A stretch of 64,000 bases of DNA, from positions 1 to 64,000 of the forward strand of contig JBOEGJ010000019.1 in assembly GCA_050633365.1 (NCBI GenBank). The letters run 5' to 3'. The stretch is from Pseudomaricurvus sp050633365 (GTDB lineage Bacteria; Pseudomonadota; Gammaproteobacteria; Pseudomonadales; Cellvibrionaceae). The notes under the pieces were generated by a model that was not told the origin of the DNA, did no database searches, and saw only the letters and a program-made list of their open reading frames with translations. Made by a program: the position numbers and the translations under genes. This document shows, piece after piece, positions 8,258 through 17,379 of this stretch. Within the stretch, counting starts at the first letter, position 1. The number at the start of each line of letters is the position of its first letter.

Positions 8258-9586
8258 ATGCTAAGTATTGAACATGGGGCCGTAGTTGCGCCCCGAAGCA
8301 ACCGAAAAAGGTTAGGAGTCGGCTTTGCCCTAATCGGTTTGCTGATGCTGCCCGTTATTTCATTGCAGGCAGCAGAGAACACAATCACATTGCAAACTGC
8401 GATACAACGTACCCTGGTCAAGAATCCGTCTTTGAAGGTTTTTGATTTTCGTCAGCAAGCGCTGAAAGGCGAGTTGGCTACGGCCGAGCTCCGACCAGCC
8501 TATGAACTGGACTTTGGGGCCGAGAACTTTGCGGGTTCGGGCGATTTTAATGGGTTTGACCAGGCGGAGCTGACGATCTCATTGTCATCAGCATTAGAGT
8601 TGGGTGGAAAGCGGGATGCGAGAGTCGAGGTTGTCAATCGTGGTTTCAGTCGGTTTGAAGCTCAAAGGCAAGCAGACGCTTTGGATTTATCGGGTGAGGT
8701 TACGCGCCGTTTCATTGATGTGTTAGCTGCACAGCAACGAGTGGCTTTGGCGGAGAAAGCGGATCAGCTGGCGAAGGACGCATTGGTGGCAGTCAAAACA
8801 AGGGCTAAGGCTGGCGCGTCACCGGATGCTGAAGTTAAGCGTGCCGAAGCAGCCGCAGCTCAGGCTCACCTTACGGTTTCAGCAGAAAAGAAACAGTTGA
8901 GTTACCTCAACGTAGCTTTGGGTACACTTTGGGGAGAGACAAGGCCGGATTTTAATCGGGCTGAAGGTGATTTGTACCGTTTTAGTAAGGATGTGGCATT
9001 CGAAACGCTGTATGAACGTGTTGAGCTGAACCCGGCGATTCAGGTTTTTGCTGCAGAGGAACGACTAAAGGAAACCGAATTACGGTTGGCCAAGACCCAG
9101 AGTCGTAGCGATGTGAACTGGTCGGTTGGATTGCGGCGGTTTCAGGAAACGGATGACACAGCTGTTGTTGCAGGATTTTCCGTCCCTTTGTTTTCCGGAC
9201 GTCGAAATAGCGGAGCGATTCGTTCAGCCACAGCCGCTCGTGATGTGATCTCTGTACAGCGAGAGGCTGCTTTGCTGGCGATGCGTGCGCAACTGTATCG
9301 CGCTTATAGCAATCGGCAGCAGGCTATTCACACCGTAGACGATTTACGTAAGAACATTGTTCCTGCACTGGAGCAGGCCTTGGAGGGAACGCAGCAGGCT
9401 TATGAACGTGGACGTTATAGCTATGTCGATTATGTGTCTGCCAGGCAAGAGTTGTTAAGTGCGCGTCGAACCTTGATTGATGCCGCCGCCGCCGCTTTGC
9501 GTTATGGCGCGGACATTGAACAACTTACCGCAGAACCGCTGACGGTAGAGCAATATTCTTTCACCAATTTCCAGGAAGCTAAATAA
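8258..9586 (+). CDS. czcC: CzcC-type outer-membrane efflux protein
   Basis: TolC-family outer-membrane channel of a heavy-metal RND pump. ATG 8258 is chosen because TAGGAT lies 8 nt upstream and it gives a clean signal peptide (FALIGLLMLPVISLQA). The mature protein has the two OEP repeats; typical stretches are LVKNPSLKVFDFRQQAL, ISLSSALELGGKRDAR and GRYSYVDYVSARQELLSARR. It overlaps czcB by one base (TAATG), so translation is coupled. The second copy at 43421-44815 is closely similar. Confidence 0.9.
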   Translation: MLSIEHGAVVAPRSNRKRLGVGFALIGLLMLPVISLQAAENTITLQTAIQRTLVKNPSLKVFDFRQQALKGELATAELRPAYELDFGAENFAGSGDFNGFDQAELTISLSSALELGGKRDARVEVVNRGFSRFEAQRQADALDLSGEVTRRFIDVLAAQQRVALAEKADQLAKDALVAVKTRAKAGASPDAEVKRAEAAAAQAHLTVSAEKKQLSYLNVALGTLWGETRPDFNRAEGDLYRFSKDVAFETLYERVELNPAIQVFAAEERLKETELRLAKTQSRSDVNWSVGLRRFQETDDTAVVAGFSVPLFSGRRNSGAIRSATAARDVISVQREAALLAMRAQLYRAYSNRQQAIHTVDDLRKNIVPALEQALEGTQQAYERGRYSYVDYVSARQELLSARRTLIDAAAAALRYGADIEQLTAEPLTVEQYSFTNFQEAK

Positions 9587-10653
9587 TGAATATTTGTATT
9601 TTGAAAAAAAAGGGTTCGTTGGGGTTGGTCATCGGTTTTGTAGCGTTGCTCACAGTGAGCCTGGTCGCCAACAGTGAAAGTGATGACCATGCGCAACACG
9701 GGCATGAGTCACATGACCATGCAAAGCAGGATTATGAAGAGCATCAGGGAGATGACCATGAAGAGCATCAGGGGGATGACCATGAAGAGGGTCATGAAGA
9801 AGAGAATGAGGAGCATGGTCATGAGGGGGGTGATCTAGAAGATCAAGAAGGCGTTGTTGAAATTGCTGACGCGATGGCTAGCAAAGCTGGTATTAGCACC
9901 GCCGTTGCAGGTCCTGGTGAAATCAACAAGACGCTGACCGTCTATGGTCGGGTGATTGCCGACCCGGGGCGTATCAGTCATATTCGTGCACGCTTTCCCG
10001 GTACGATTACACAGGTAAACGTCAGTATCGGCGAGCGTGTCGAAAAAGGGCAAAAGTTGGCAGAGGTGGAATCGAATGAAAGTCTCAAGCGCTATGTTTT
10101 AAAGGCGCCTTTTTCAGGGATTATTACGGCTCGTCATGCCTCACAGGGTGAAGCGACGGAGGAGCAGGCACTGTTCACGGTTGCTAACTTTGATCAGGTT
10201 TGGGCGGAGTTCCAGATATTCCCTGGCCAGATGAGCCGTATCGCCTTAGGCCAGCCGGTCACCATGTCAGTGGAATCTGAACAAACAACGTCCACGATCA
10301 AACACTTGATTCCCAGCGACAGTGGTCAACCGTTTGTTCTGGCTCGGGCAGCTATTGATAATAAGCAAGGACGTTGGACTCCTGGATTGTTATTACAAGG
10401 TCTGGTGAGCGTGGAGCAAGTACAAGCCTCCCTGCGAGTGGACAATCGCTCTTTACAAACGTTTGAAAACCGCACGGTTGTCTTTGTCAAAGAAGGTGAG
10501 CGCTACGAAGCACGACCGGTCACACTGGGTCGCAGTGACAGCCGCTTTACTGAGGTATTGGATGGACTGAAGCCTGGTGACGAATATGTTGTCATAAACA
10601 GCTATCTGATCAAAGCCGACTTGGAAAAATCCGGCGCTTCCCACGATCACTAA
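9586..10653 (+). CDS. czcB: CzcB-type periplasmic adaptor with His/acid-rich N-terminus
   Basis: Membrane-fusion subunit linking CzcA to CzcC. After a signal segment (LGLVIGFVALLTVSLVA) comes a stretch of about 60 residues dominated by His, Asp and Glu that should bind divalent metal, including two copies of EEHQGDDH. The barrel-sandwich/lipoyl domain follows (ARFPGTITQVNVSIGERVEKG ... APFSGIITARHASQGE), then the beta-barrel domain. The 355-residue length is normal. The paralogue at 42459 has a much shorter acidic segment. Translation is coupled to czcC by a TAATG overlap. Confidence 0.9.
   Translation: MNICILKKKGSLGLVIGFVALLTVSLVANSESDDHAQHGHESHDHAKQDYEEHQGDDHEEHQGDDHEEGHEEENEEHGHEGGDLEDQEGVVEIADAMASKAGISTAVAGPGEINKTLTVYGRVIADPGRISHIRARFPGTITQVNVSIGERVEKGQKLAEVESNESLKRYVLKAPFSGIITARHASQGEATEEQALFTVANFDQVWAEFQIFPGQMSRIALGQPVTMSVESEQTTSTIKHLIPSDSGQPFVLARAAIDNKQGRWTPGLLLQGLVSVEQVQASLRVDNRSLQTFENRTVVFVKEGERYEARPVTLGRSDSRFTEVLDGLKPGDEYVVINSYLIKADLEKSGASHDH
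9736..9783 (+). repeat. Two tandem 24-bp repeats in czcB
   Basis: The 24-bp unit coding for EEHQGDDH occurs at 9736-9759 and 9760-9783 with a single substitution. This is an in-frame tandem duplication within the metal-binding N-terminal segment, able to vary in copy number. Confidence 0.85.
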
Positions 10654-10665
10654 GAGGACGTAATC

Positions 10666-13600
10666 ATGATTGAATCAATTTTGCGCCTCTCGATCGAGAG
10701 GCGTTGGTTAATGCTATCCCTGATACTGGTGCTGTTAGGTTCTGGTATTTGGAGCTACCAACAGCTACCCATCGATGCAGTACCCGATATCACCAATGTC
10801 CAGGTGCAGATTAACACTGAAGCACCTGGGTATTCCCCGCTGGAATCTGAGCAACGTATTACCTATCCGGTTGAGACTGCTTTGGCGGGTATCCCCAATC
10901 TTTCTTATACTCGCTCGCTATCCCGTTATGGCTTGTCGCAAGTCACGGTGGTGTTTGAAGAAGGAACCGACCTGTATTTTGCCCGCAATCTGATTAATGA
11001 GAGACTGGGCGTTATCAAGAGTTCATTGCCGCCAGGCCTTGAGCCATCGATGGGGCCTATCGCGACCGGCTTGGGCGAGATATTTTCCTACACGGTGGAA
11101 GCTGAACCTGGTGCGGTACAGGCCAACGGCAGCCCCTACGATGCCACGGCATTGCGGGAAATTCAGGACTGGATTATCAAGCCGCAGCTGGCACTTGTGC
11201 CAGGCATTACCGAGATCAACACCATCGGTGGTTATGATAAGCAATACCATGTTACGCCCAAACCACAGGCGATGTTGGCTTTTGGTGTATCGTTGGACGA
11301 CATTGGTGATGCTCTTCGCAGCAATAACAACAACCGTGGAGCCGGTTATGTTGAACGTAACGGCCAGCAGTTGTTGGTGCGTTCGCCAGGGCAGCTACAG
11401 GCGATTGTCGATATCGAGCAAGTCGTCATCAAAGACATTGACGGTGTGCCTGTAAAAATTGCTGATGTTGCCGGTGTAGCGATCGGCAAGGAATTACGCA
11501 CCGGGGCTGCTACCCGCGATGGCAAAGAAACCGTATTGGGTACCGCTATGATGTTAGTGGGTGAAAACTCCCGGACTGTTGCCCTTGCAGTTGCTGAGCG
11601 GTTGGAGCAGATACAGAAAACTCTTCCTGACGGTATCAAGTTGGACACTGTGTATGACCGCACAGTGCTAGTGGATAAAGCCATTGGTACCGTGCAGAAA
11701 AACCTAGTGGAGGGGGCGTTACTGGTTATCGCGGTGTTGTTCTTGTTGCTGGGTAATATCCGTGCGGCTTTGATTACAGCCGCAGTGATTCCGCTAGCGA
11801 TGCTGGCGACTATCACAGGCATGGTTAAAGCTGGCGTGTCGGCGAACCTGATGAGCCTGGGTGCGCTGGACTTTGGCCTGATCGTGGATGGGGCGGTGAT
11901 CATCGTTGAGAACGCGATTCGCCGTCTGGCTGAAGCGCAGCGCAGAAACGGTGGCAAGCAGCCGTTGAAAGAGCGCTTGCAGTTGGTGTTTGAAGCGACT
12001 AATGAGGTCATCCGGCCTAGCCTGTTCGGTGTAATGATTATCACGGTAGTGTATATACCACTATTTTCCCTCACAGGTGTAGAAGGGAAAATGTTCCACC
12101 CTATGGCGGCAACAGTAGTCATGGCACTGCTGGCGGCTTTGGTGCTATCGCTGACGCTTGTACCTGCAGCCATTGCCGTGTTTATGACGGGTAATATCAG
12201 TGAAAAGGAAAACCGTGTTGTTAGCGCGGCTAAATCCTTATATGAGCCGGCATTAAAAGGGGCGATGAAACTGCGTTGGTGGGTGTTGTCAGCGGCGTTA
12301 TCACTGGTAGTTTTCAGCGGTTGGTTGTCAACAACACTGGGCTCTGAGTTTATCCCACAACTTAAAGAAGGTGATATTGCTCTGCACGCTATGCGTATAC
12401 CCGGTACTGGCCTGGAGCAGGCTGTCAGTATGCAATTTCAGCTGGAGGAGCGGATTATGGAGTTCCCTCAGGTGGATAAGGTGTTTGCCAAAATTGGCAC
12501 TCCTGAAGTGGCTACCGATCCCATGCCGCCTAATGTAGCGGACAACTTTGTGATGCTGAAGCCGCGCGATCAATGGCCCGATCCAACGATGACTCAGACG
12601 GAGTTGGTCAGGGAGATTGAGGCGGCGGTTAAACAATTACCGGGTAACAACTATGAGTTCACACAGCCGATCCAGATGCGATTCAATGAACTGATTTCTG
12701 GTGTGCGTGCCGATTTGGGGATTAAAGTGTTTGGCGACGATCTTGAGCAGCTGGAGGTATCAGCTGAAGAGATTTTAACCGTGATCGAATCCATGCCGGG
12801 GGCAGCCGATGCGAGAGTAGAACAGGTATCCGGTCTACCCATGCTGTCGGTGGTGCCCAAACGCTTGGCGATTGCCCGATATGGACTGAATGTGATGATG
12901 GTGCAAGACCTAGTGGCAGCGGCGATCGGTGGTGAGCCAGCAGGACTGATCTTTGAAGGTGACCGGCGCTTTGAATTGATCGTTCGTCTGCCTGAGTCTA
13001 TACGCAGGGACTTGGATGGACTCAGCGAGCTGCCTGTGCCCTTGCGCAATGGCGGTTATGTGCCGCTTTCTGAGGTGGCGACATTGGATATCGCACCAGC
13101 ACCTAACCAGATCAGCCGTGAAAACGGCAAGCGCCGCGTTGTGGTCACAACCAATGTGAGAGGACGAGATCTCGGTTCCTTTGTTGCAGAGGTTAAAACC
13201 CGTATTGCACAAGAGGTCGATCTACCAGCCGGCTATTGGCTGGATTACGGCGGGACCTTTGAGCAACTGGAGTCGGCCACTCAGCGTCTGTCGATAGTGG
13301 TGCCAATTACCTTGGTTGTTATTCTAGGTTTATTGGTGATGGCGTTTAATTCGTTTAAAGATGCAGCCATTATCTTTACCGGCGTTCCGCTGGCCCTGAC
13401 CGGTGGTGTTATTTCACTTTGGCTCCGGGATATGCCTTTGTCGATTTCTGCCGGGGTAGGATTTATCGCCCTGTCTGGCGTCGCCGTTCTAAACGGGTTG
13501 GTGATGTTAGCATTTATCCGCGATCTTTGGCATGAGCGGGGCGACCTGGCCTCAGCTGTTATCGATGGTGCTTTAATTCGACTACGCCCTGTTCTGATGA

Positions 13601-13776
13601 CAGCTTTGGTTGCCAGTCTGGGCTTTGTGCCTATGGCGCTCAACACAGGTACCGGTGCAGAAGTGCAACGACCGCTGGCAACGGTTGTGATTGGCGGTAT
13701 TGTATCGTCAACCATACTGACCTTGTTTGTGCTACCTATCCTGTATCGGTTGGCGCATGGGCGTGAAAAAGTATAA
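10666..13776 (+). CDS. czcA: CzcA-type heavy-metal RND efflux pump
   Basis: Proton-driven inner-membrane pump exporting divalent cations (Zn, Co, Cd class). The 1036-residue protein has the usual RND plan: a transmembrane helix near the N-terminus, a large periplasmic loop, six central helices, a second loop and a C-terminal bundle. The signature in the fourth helix is DFGLIVDGAVIIVEN with Asp402, Asp408 and Glu415, the same positions as the essential residues of Cupriavidus CzcA. This places it in the divalent HME subgroup and not the Cu/Ag CusA group. Third gene of the czcCBA operon. Confidence 0.95.
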   Translation: MIESILRLSIERRWLMLSLILVLLGSGIWSYQQLPIDAVPDITNVQVQINTEAPGYSPLESEQRITYPVETALAGIPNLSYTRSLSRYGLSQVTVVFEEGTDLYFARNLINERLGVIKSSLPPGLEPSMGPIATGLGEIFSYTVEAEPGAVQANGSPYDATALREIQDWIIKPQLALVPGITEINTIGGYDKQYHVTPKPQAMLAFGVSLDDIGDALRSNNNNRGAGYVERNGQQLLVRSPGQLQAIVDIEQVVIKDIDGVPVKIADVAGVAIGKELRTGAATRDGKETVLGTAMMLVGENSRTVALAVAERLEQIQKTLPDGIKLDTVYDRTVLVDKAIGTVQKNLVEGALLVIAVLFLLLGNIRAALITAAVIPLAMLATITGMVKAGVSANLMSLGALDFGLIVDGAVIIVENAIRRLAEAQRRNGGKQPLKERLQLVFEATNEVIRPSLFGVMIITVVYIPLFSLTGVEGKMFHPMAATVVMALLAALVLSLTLVPAAIAVFMTGNISEKENRVVSAAKSLYEPALKGAMKLRWWVLSAALSLVVFSGWLSTTLGSEFIPQLKEGDIALHAMRIPGTGLEQAVSMQFQLEERIMEFPQVDKVFAKIGTPEVATDPMPPNVADNFVMLKPRDQWPDPTMTQTELVREIEAAVKQLPGNNYEFTQPIQMRFNELISGVRADLGIKVFGDDLEQLEVSAEEILTVIESMPGAADARVEQVSGLPMLSVVPKRLAIARYGLNVMMVQDLVAAAIGGEPAGLIFEGDRRFELIVRLPESIRRDLDGLSELPVPLRNGGYVPLSEVATLDIAPAPNQISRENGKRRVVVTTNVRGRDLGSFVAEVKTRIAQEVDLPAGYWLDYGGTFEQLESATQRLSIVVPITLVVILGLLVMAFNSFKDAAIIFTGVPLALTGGVISLWLRDMPLSISAGVGFIALSGVAVLNGLVMLAFIRDLWHERGDLASAVIDGALIRLRPVLMTALVASLGFVPMALNTGTGAEVQRPLATVVIGGIVSSTILTLFVLPILYRLAHGREKV

Positions 13777-13803
13777 CGGATAATTACGTTATATAGAGGC
13801 TAT

Positions 13804-13838
13804 ACCGCCGCACCCGAAGGTTTGGGGTGGCGGTTTTT
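13804..13838 (+). terminator. Hairpin-T-run after czcA
   Basis: ACCGCC-CACCC pairs imperfectly with GGGGTGGCGGT and is followed by five T (13834-13838). A likely intrinsic terminator, possibly partial since the next genes follow closely in the same direction. Confidence 0.7.
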
Positions 13839-13871
13839 AGTTGAACCCGGTATTGGGCCAAGGGGAATGAA

Positions 13872-14351
13872 ATGGGTATAGATAAAAAATTTGAACGTAT
13901 TTCTGTATTTATTTACTTTGTCGCTGCCATTTCATTGACTTTAATGGCTCTTCTTATTATGGGGTGGTCTGTTTATGAAGTTTTGGCTCATGTATTAACT
14001 GTGGATGGTCTGAGCGATGGTTTTGTCTCTAAGATGCTCAGTTCTGTAGGCGCGATAGTCATTTCGGTGGCCATTCTGGACGTTGCCAAATACATGATTG
14101 AAGAAGAAGTTGTTCGTAGCAAACAATTGCATTCCCCTAAAGAGGCCAGGGAAGCGCTCACCAAAATCATGGTCATAATTTCGATCGTCGTTGGGATTGA
14201 GGGCCTGATCTATATTTTGAAGGCTGGGACAGCAGACATTACTTTGTTGATTTACCCAGCAATTTTAATTATTACATCGGTATTTCTAATGATTGGCTTG
14301 GGTGTGTATCAAAAAATTAGTTTACAAGCTGAAAAACTCGAGCAGGATTAA
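13872..14351 (+). CDS. Multi-pass membrane protein of a metal cluster, function unknown
   Basis: A 159-residue protein with four predicted membrane helices (for example VFIYFVAAISLTLMALLIMG, MLSSVGAIVISVAILDVA, LTKIMVIISIVVGIEGLIYI, LLIYPAILIITSVFLMIG). Similar proteins recur beside CzcA-type pumps and are sometimes annotated as general glycosylation pathway proteins, a label with no support visible here. It lies between czcA and mgtC on the same strand. Role in metal handling is inferred only from context. Confidence 0.7.
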   Translation: MGIDKKFERISVFIYFVAAISLTLMALLIMGWSVYEVLAHVLTVDGLSDGFVSKMLSSVGAIVISVAILDVAKYMIEEEVVRSKQLHSPKEAREALTKIMVIISIVVGIEGLIYILKAGTADITLLIYPAILIITSVFLMIGLGVYQKISLQAEKLEQD

Positions 14352-14398
14352 TCGTTTAACAAGCTGCGGAGTGGTGGTTATCTTTTAAAGGAGCTTCA

Positions 14399-14821
14399 AT
14401 GTTTGAACTGGATTGGGCTTTAGAATTTAGTATGACCGGCAGATTACTATTTGCAGGTTTTTTAGGAGCATTGATTGGACTGGAACGTGAGTTACATAAA
14501 AATTCTGCCGGTATTCGAACCTATGCAGCTATTTCTATGGGAGCTTGCACTTTCGGATTAGTGTCCATGCATGTTGATGCGCCTGATCCTACCCGAATCG
14601 CGGCTCAGGTGGTATCAGGAATAGGTTTTATCGGAGCGGGCATTATTTTTAAGTCCGAAGATAAGATAAGCGGCTTGACTACTGCCGCAACGATTTGGGC
14701 AACAGCTGCGGTGGGCCTTGCTGTTGCTTTCAAAATGCTACTACTACCGGTGCTGTCTGCAGTACTGCTGTTCGGATTATTGGCGCTCCATCACCTGCCT
14801 ATATTAAGTCAAAAGGAATAG
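14399..14821 (+). CDS. MgtC/SapB-family membrane protein
   Basis: A 140-residue protein with the MgtC N-terminal membrane domain: GRLLFAGFLGALIGLERE, the conserved RTYAAISMGAC motif, and VSGIGFIGAGIIFKS followed by GLTTAATIWATAAVGLA. It lacks the C-terminal ACT-like extension of virulence MgtC, as most SapB-type members do. The family is linked to Mg2+ limitation and ATP synthase control, but the role in metal-resistance islands is undefined. AAAGGAG precedes the ATG. It is 4 nt ahead of the CDF gene, so they are co-transcribed. Confidence 0.88.
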   Translation: MFELDWALEFSMTGRLLFAGFLGALIGLERELHKNSAGIRTYAAISMGACTFGLVSMHVDAPDPTRIAAQVVSGIGFIGAGIIFKSEDKISGLTTAATIWATAAVGLAVAFKMLLLPVLSAVLLFGLLALHHLPILSQKE

Positions 14822-14825
14822 AAAA

Positions 14826-15674
14826 ATGGGAATGCATAGTCATGAGCACGGGGTAGACCGGAAATTATCCATCGCTGTTTTAATCAATATTTTACTAACG
14901 GTGGCTCAAGTAGTCGGGGGAGTGTTATCCGGTAGTTTGTCACTAGTTGCAGATGCCCTGCATAATTTGAGTGATGCAGGAGCAATAGTCATTGCTGTAA
15001 TCGCTAGAAAAATAGGCAATAAGAATGCGAATGAGAGCATGACCTATGGCTATAAGCGCGCTGAGATTCTGGGTGTTCTCATTAATAGCACAACGTTAAT
15101 TGTCATTGGCCTCTATCTGATCTATGAGGCTTTTAACAAATTCTTTAATCCGACACCTATTGATGGTTGGATAGTGTTTTGGGTGGCTGGATTTGCTTTA
15201 GTTATTGATATTGGGACGGCATTTCTAACCTATTCTGCTGGGGCTAGGGAAAGTATGAATATTCGAGCGGCGTTTATTCACAACGTATCCGATGCGCTGG
15301 CTTCTGTTGCGGTGATTGTCGCCGGTGTCATGATTATTCTTTATCAACTGTATGTCGTGGATGTTATTGCGACGATAGCCATATCTGTCTACGTTATTTA
15401 TCACGGTATAGTATTGCTAAAAAAATGCATTTTGATTCTCATGCAGGCAGTCCCGGAGGGGATCAGTATTAATGACATCAAATGTACTTTGAATGATATT
15501 GAAGGGGTTGATCAGGTAGAGCATGTGCATGTTTGGCAGCTGGATGAAAATAGGTTGTTTTTTGAAGGACATTTATCTTTAAGGGGGACTGATCGAGCTA
15601 CCATTAAATCGGCGGTTAGGTCAGCATTAAAACAGAATTTCGGAATTACTCATTGCACTATAGAAGAAATATAG
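14826..15674 (+). CDS. CDF-family cation efflux transporter (CzcD/ZitB-like)
   Basis: A 282-residue cation diffusion facilitator that exports Zn2+/Cd2+/Co2+ from the cytoplasm by proton antiport. It shows six membrane helices with the tetrahedral metal site in LVADALHNLSDAG (helix 2) and HNVSDALASVAVI (helix 5), and a C-terminal cytoplasmic ferredoxin-like domain (VEHVHVWQLDENRLFFEGHL). The N-terminus carries a short His cluster (MHSHEHG). AAGGA precedes the ATG. Last gene of the first metal cluster. Confidence 0.93.
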   Translation: MGMHSHEHGVDRKLSIAVLINILLTVAQVVGGVLSGSLSLVADALHNLSDAGAIVIAVIARKIGNKNANESMTYGYKRAEILGVLINSTTLIVIGLYLIYEAFNKFFNPTPIDGWIVFWVAGFALVIDIGTAFLTYSAGARESMNIRAAFIHNVSDALASVAVIVAGVMIILYQLYVVDVIATIAISVYVIYHGIVLLKKCILILMQAVPEGISINDIKCTLNDIEGVDQVEHVHVWQLDENRLFFEGHLSLRGTDRATIKSAVRSALKQNFGITHCTIEEI

Positions 15675-15710
15675 GTGAGGAATATGAGAGTTTATTCCTG
15701 AGGTTTAAGG

Positions 15711-15744
15711 CCCACGTCACTGCAACCAAATGCAGTGACGTGGG
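15711..15744 (+). terminator. 14-bp perfect hairpin after the first metal cluster
   Basis: CCCACGTCACTGCA (15711-15724) is exactly inverted at 15731-15744 around ACCAAA. It sits 37 nt after the CDF stop. No T-run follows, so it may stabilise the 3' end or act as a protein site rather than terminate alone. Confidence 0.65.
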
Positions 15745-15860
15745 GTACGATAAATCGCTAACCCCCATGAATACTGATCTCTATAAATATTCCTGACATG
15801 CCGAAAGCATTATCAGGGTATTTTCTCTTCACTTTATGGATACTAAAACCTCAATGTGTG

Positions 15861-15879
15861 GCTATTGCACTCTCAATAG
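15861..15879 (+). promoter_or_regulatory. Leader hairpin motif, copy 1
   Basis: A 19-nt element forming a stem CTATTG/CAATAG around CACTCT. It matches copies at 17572 and 58630 with at most two differences. All three are on the plus strand ahead of element genes. The preceding ACCTCA is shared with copy 2. Confidence 0.6.
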
Positions 15880-16198
15880 CAAACCGGCTCGAAAGGGCTT
15901 TTCAAGTTGATTCACGCAACCGCGATGAGTGGCTTATCACTTAGTTGTATAGATAAATAAGGAGAAATGCCTGGCAAAAGAAAAAATGAAAGTAGTAGTA
16001 CTGTCTAAAGCGTGAAAACGAAACCCTGTCGTACCCATCCGGGAATTGGCATTGTTGGTTATGCCGCTATTCAGGTTTTGTGGGAGTGGTGTCCCGTGAC
16101 GTTAGCAATCAGTTATTGAAATTGCTTCTCCATCCACTGTGGTGGCTGGACAGTCATAAACACTGACCGAAACTTTAACACCGCACTGTTCCAGCTTG

Positions 16199-16267
16199 AA
16201 GACGACTGTTCTGAACGGTCGCACGTCTGTTCCATAGGGCAATTTGTCCGTTCAGAACAGTCGTCTT
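16199..16267. repeat. 20-bp perfect inverted repeat
   Basis: The arm at 16199-16218 (AAGACGACTGTTCTGAACGG) is exactly inverted at 16248-16267, with a 29-nt spacer. There is no T-run. It is located 144 bp before the integrase-domain gene, and could be a recombination or protein-binding site, or fold as a long-stem RNA. Confidence 0.85.
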
Positions 16268-16410
16268 AGGCGAAGAACGGACAACAAGCCTGACCGGAAC
16301 GATTAGACACAAACGAAGCTATCTATAACGCACGATCAATTTTTTTGCTTCAATGCCGGTAATACTTAGCTGTCGGCTGATTGGCATTAGATTGATGCAT
16401 CAATAAATAC

Positions 16411-17379
16411 TTGAAGATTATTTCCTTCGGCCTTGAAAGGTTAACTAACGACTCAGCATATCTTCTTTTTCGAGAATGTGAACACGCTTTAATTCTCGAC
16501 GAGGAGTTGTCTGTGAAAGATCTCAATTATCAATTAAAGGATTTATGTCAGCGCAATCAAGATGGCAGTCGCGCCACACAAGCTGAACGCTTTCAGTTGT
16601 TACAAACGATGGCGAATCATCTTAATGAATTGGGCTATCGGCGAATGGAGGCGAAATCTCTCAAGCCTAAGCATGTCGATGCTTTGGTCACCAAATACCT
16701 CGAAGAAGGGCTGACTCCCGGTACGATCAAAAATCGTCTTGCAGCGTTGCGTTGGTGGGCTGAAAAAATCGGTAAGCAAAATGTAGTTGCTAAGGACAAT
16801 GCCTATTACGGCATTGACTCTCGGGTCTTTGTCACTAACGTGTCGAAAGCGCGTGACCTGGATCAGGAGCTGCTCGAAAAAATCAGCGATCCACATTTAA
16901 GAATCAGCCTGGAACTGCAAAAAGCCTTTGGCCTGAGGCGGGAAGAAGCAATTAAGTTCAGTCCGGACTACGCAGACCGAAATACCTACATTCGTTTGAA
17001 ATCTACCTGGTGTAAAGGAGGGCGGGCACGAGAAATTCCTATTCGAACCGACGAGCAGCGGGATGTTCTCCGGCGGGCACGATTGGTAGCCGGGAAAGGT
17101 TCATTGATTCCATCCCACCTGATGTATGTTCAGCAAATGCGCCTCTATGAACGTGAGACGCAAAAGGCAGGGCTATCCAAGTTGCATGGTTTGCGTCACC
17201 GCTATGCGCAAGAGCGATATTACGAACTCACCGGAAAGCAGGCACCCGCCTGTGGTGGCCCATCTAGCAGTGAACTCACTGAAGAAGAACGCGCGAATGA
17301 TCAGGTGGCTCGCTGGGCGATTTCTCAGGAGCTCGGTCATGAGCGTGAGCAAATCACGGCGGTGTATCTCGGGCGGTAA
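16411..17379 (+). CDS. Integrase-domain protein of the ICE core
   Basis: A 322-residue tyrosine-recombinase-like protein conserved in PFGI-1-like ICEs. It has an N-terminal SAM-like domain (KPKHVDALVTKYLEEGLTPG, IKNRLAALRWWAEKIG) and a C-terminal catalytic-like domain with FGLRREEAIKF (first Arg), LHGLRHRYAQERY (HxxR) and ISQELGHERE with a terminal AVYLGR tyrosine. The residue set is therefore complete. It is distinct from the P4-type integrase at 4760; its function in these ICEs is not established. The start is TTG with no good ribosome site, and an in-frame stop at 16393 excludes an upstream ATG. Confidence 0.8.
   Translation: MKIISFGLERLTNDSAYLLFRECEHALILDEELSVKDLNYQLKDLCQRNQDGSRATQAERFQLLQTMANHLNELGYRRMEAKSLKPKHVDALVTKYLEEGLTPGTIKNRLAALRWWAEKIGKQNVVAKDNAYYGIDSRVFVTNVSKARDLDQELLEKISDPHLRISLELQKAFGLRREEAIKFSPDYADRNTYIRLKSTWCKGGRAREIPIRTDEQRDVLRRARLVAGKGSLIPSHLMYVQQMRLYERETQKAGLSKLHGLRHRYAQERYYELTGKQAPACGGPSSSELTEEERANDQVARWAISQELGHEREQITAVYLGR

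Larger units (their letters stand above)
15745..16410 (+). other. Long non-coding region with leader motif
   Basis: No supported gene is visible in these 666 bases. It contains the first copy of the CTATTG-N6-CAATAG hairpin motif (15861-15879) and a 20-bp inverted repeat (16199-16267). It also has a GTGGGAG...CCCGTGAC stretch near 16080 resembling other leaders in the element. It probably acts as control region for the integrase-domain gene at 16411. Confidence 0.5.

Noticed and set aside
11346..12173. 275-residue minus-strand frame inside czcA
   Set aside because: Antisense shadow of a conserved RND gene; the same shadow appears opposite czcA2, as expected from codon bias and not from function.
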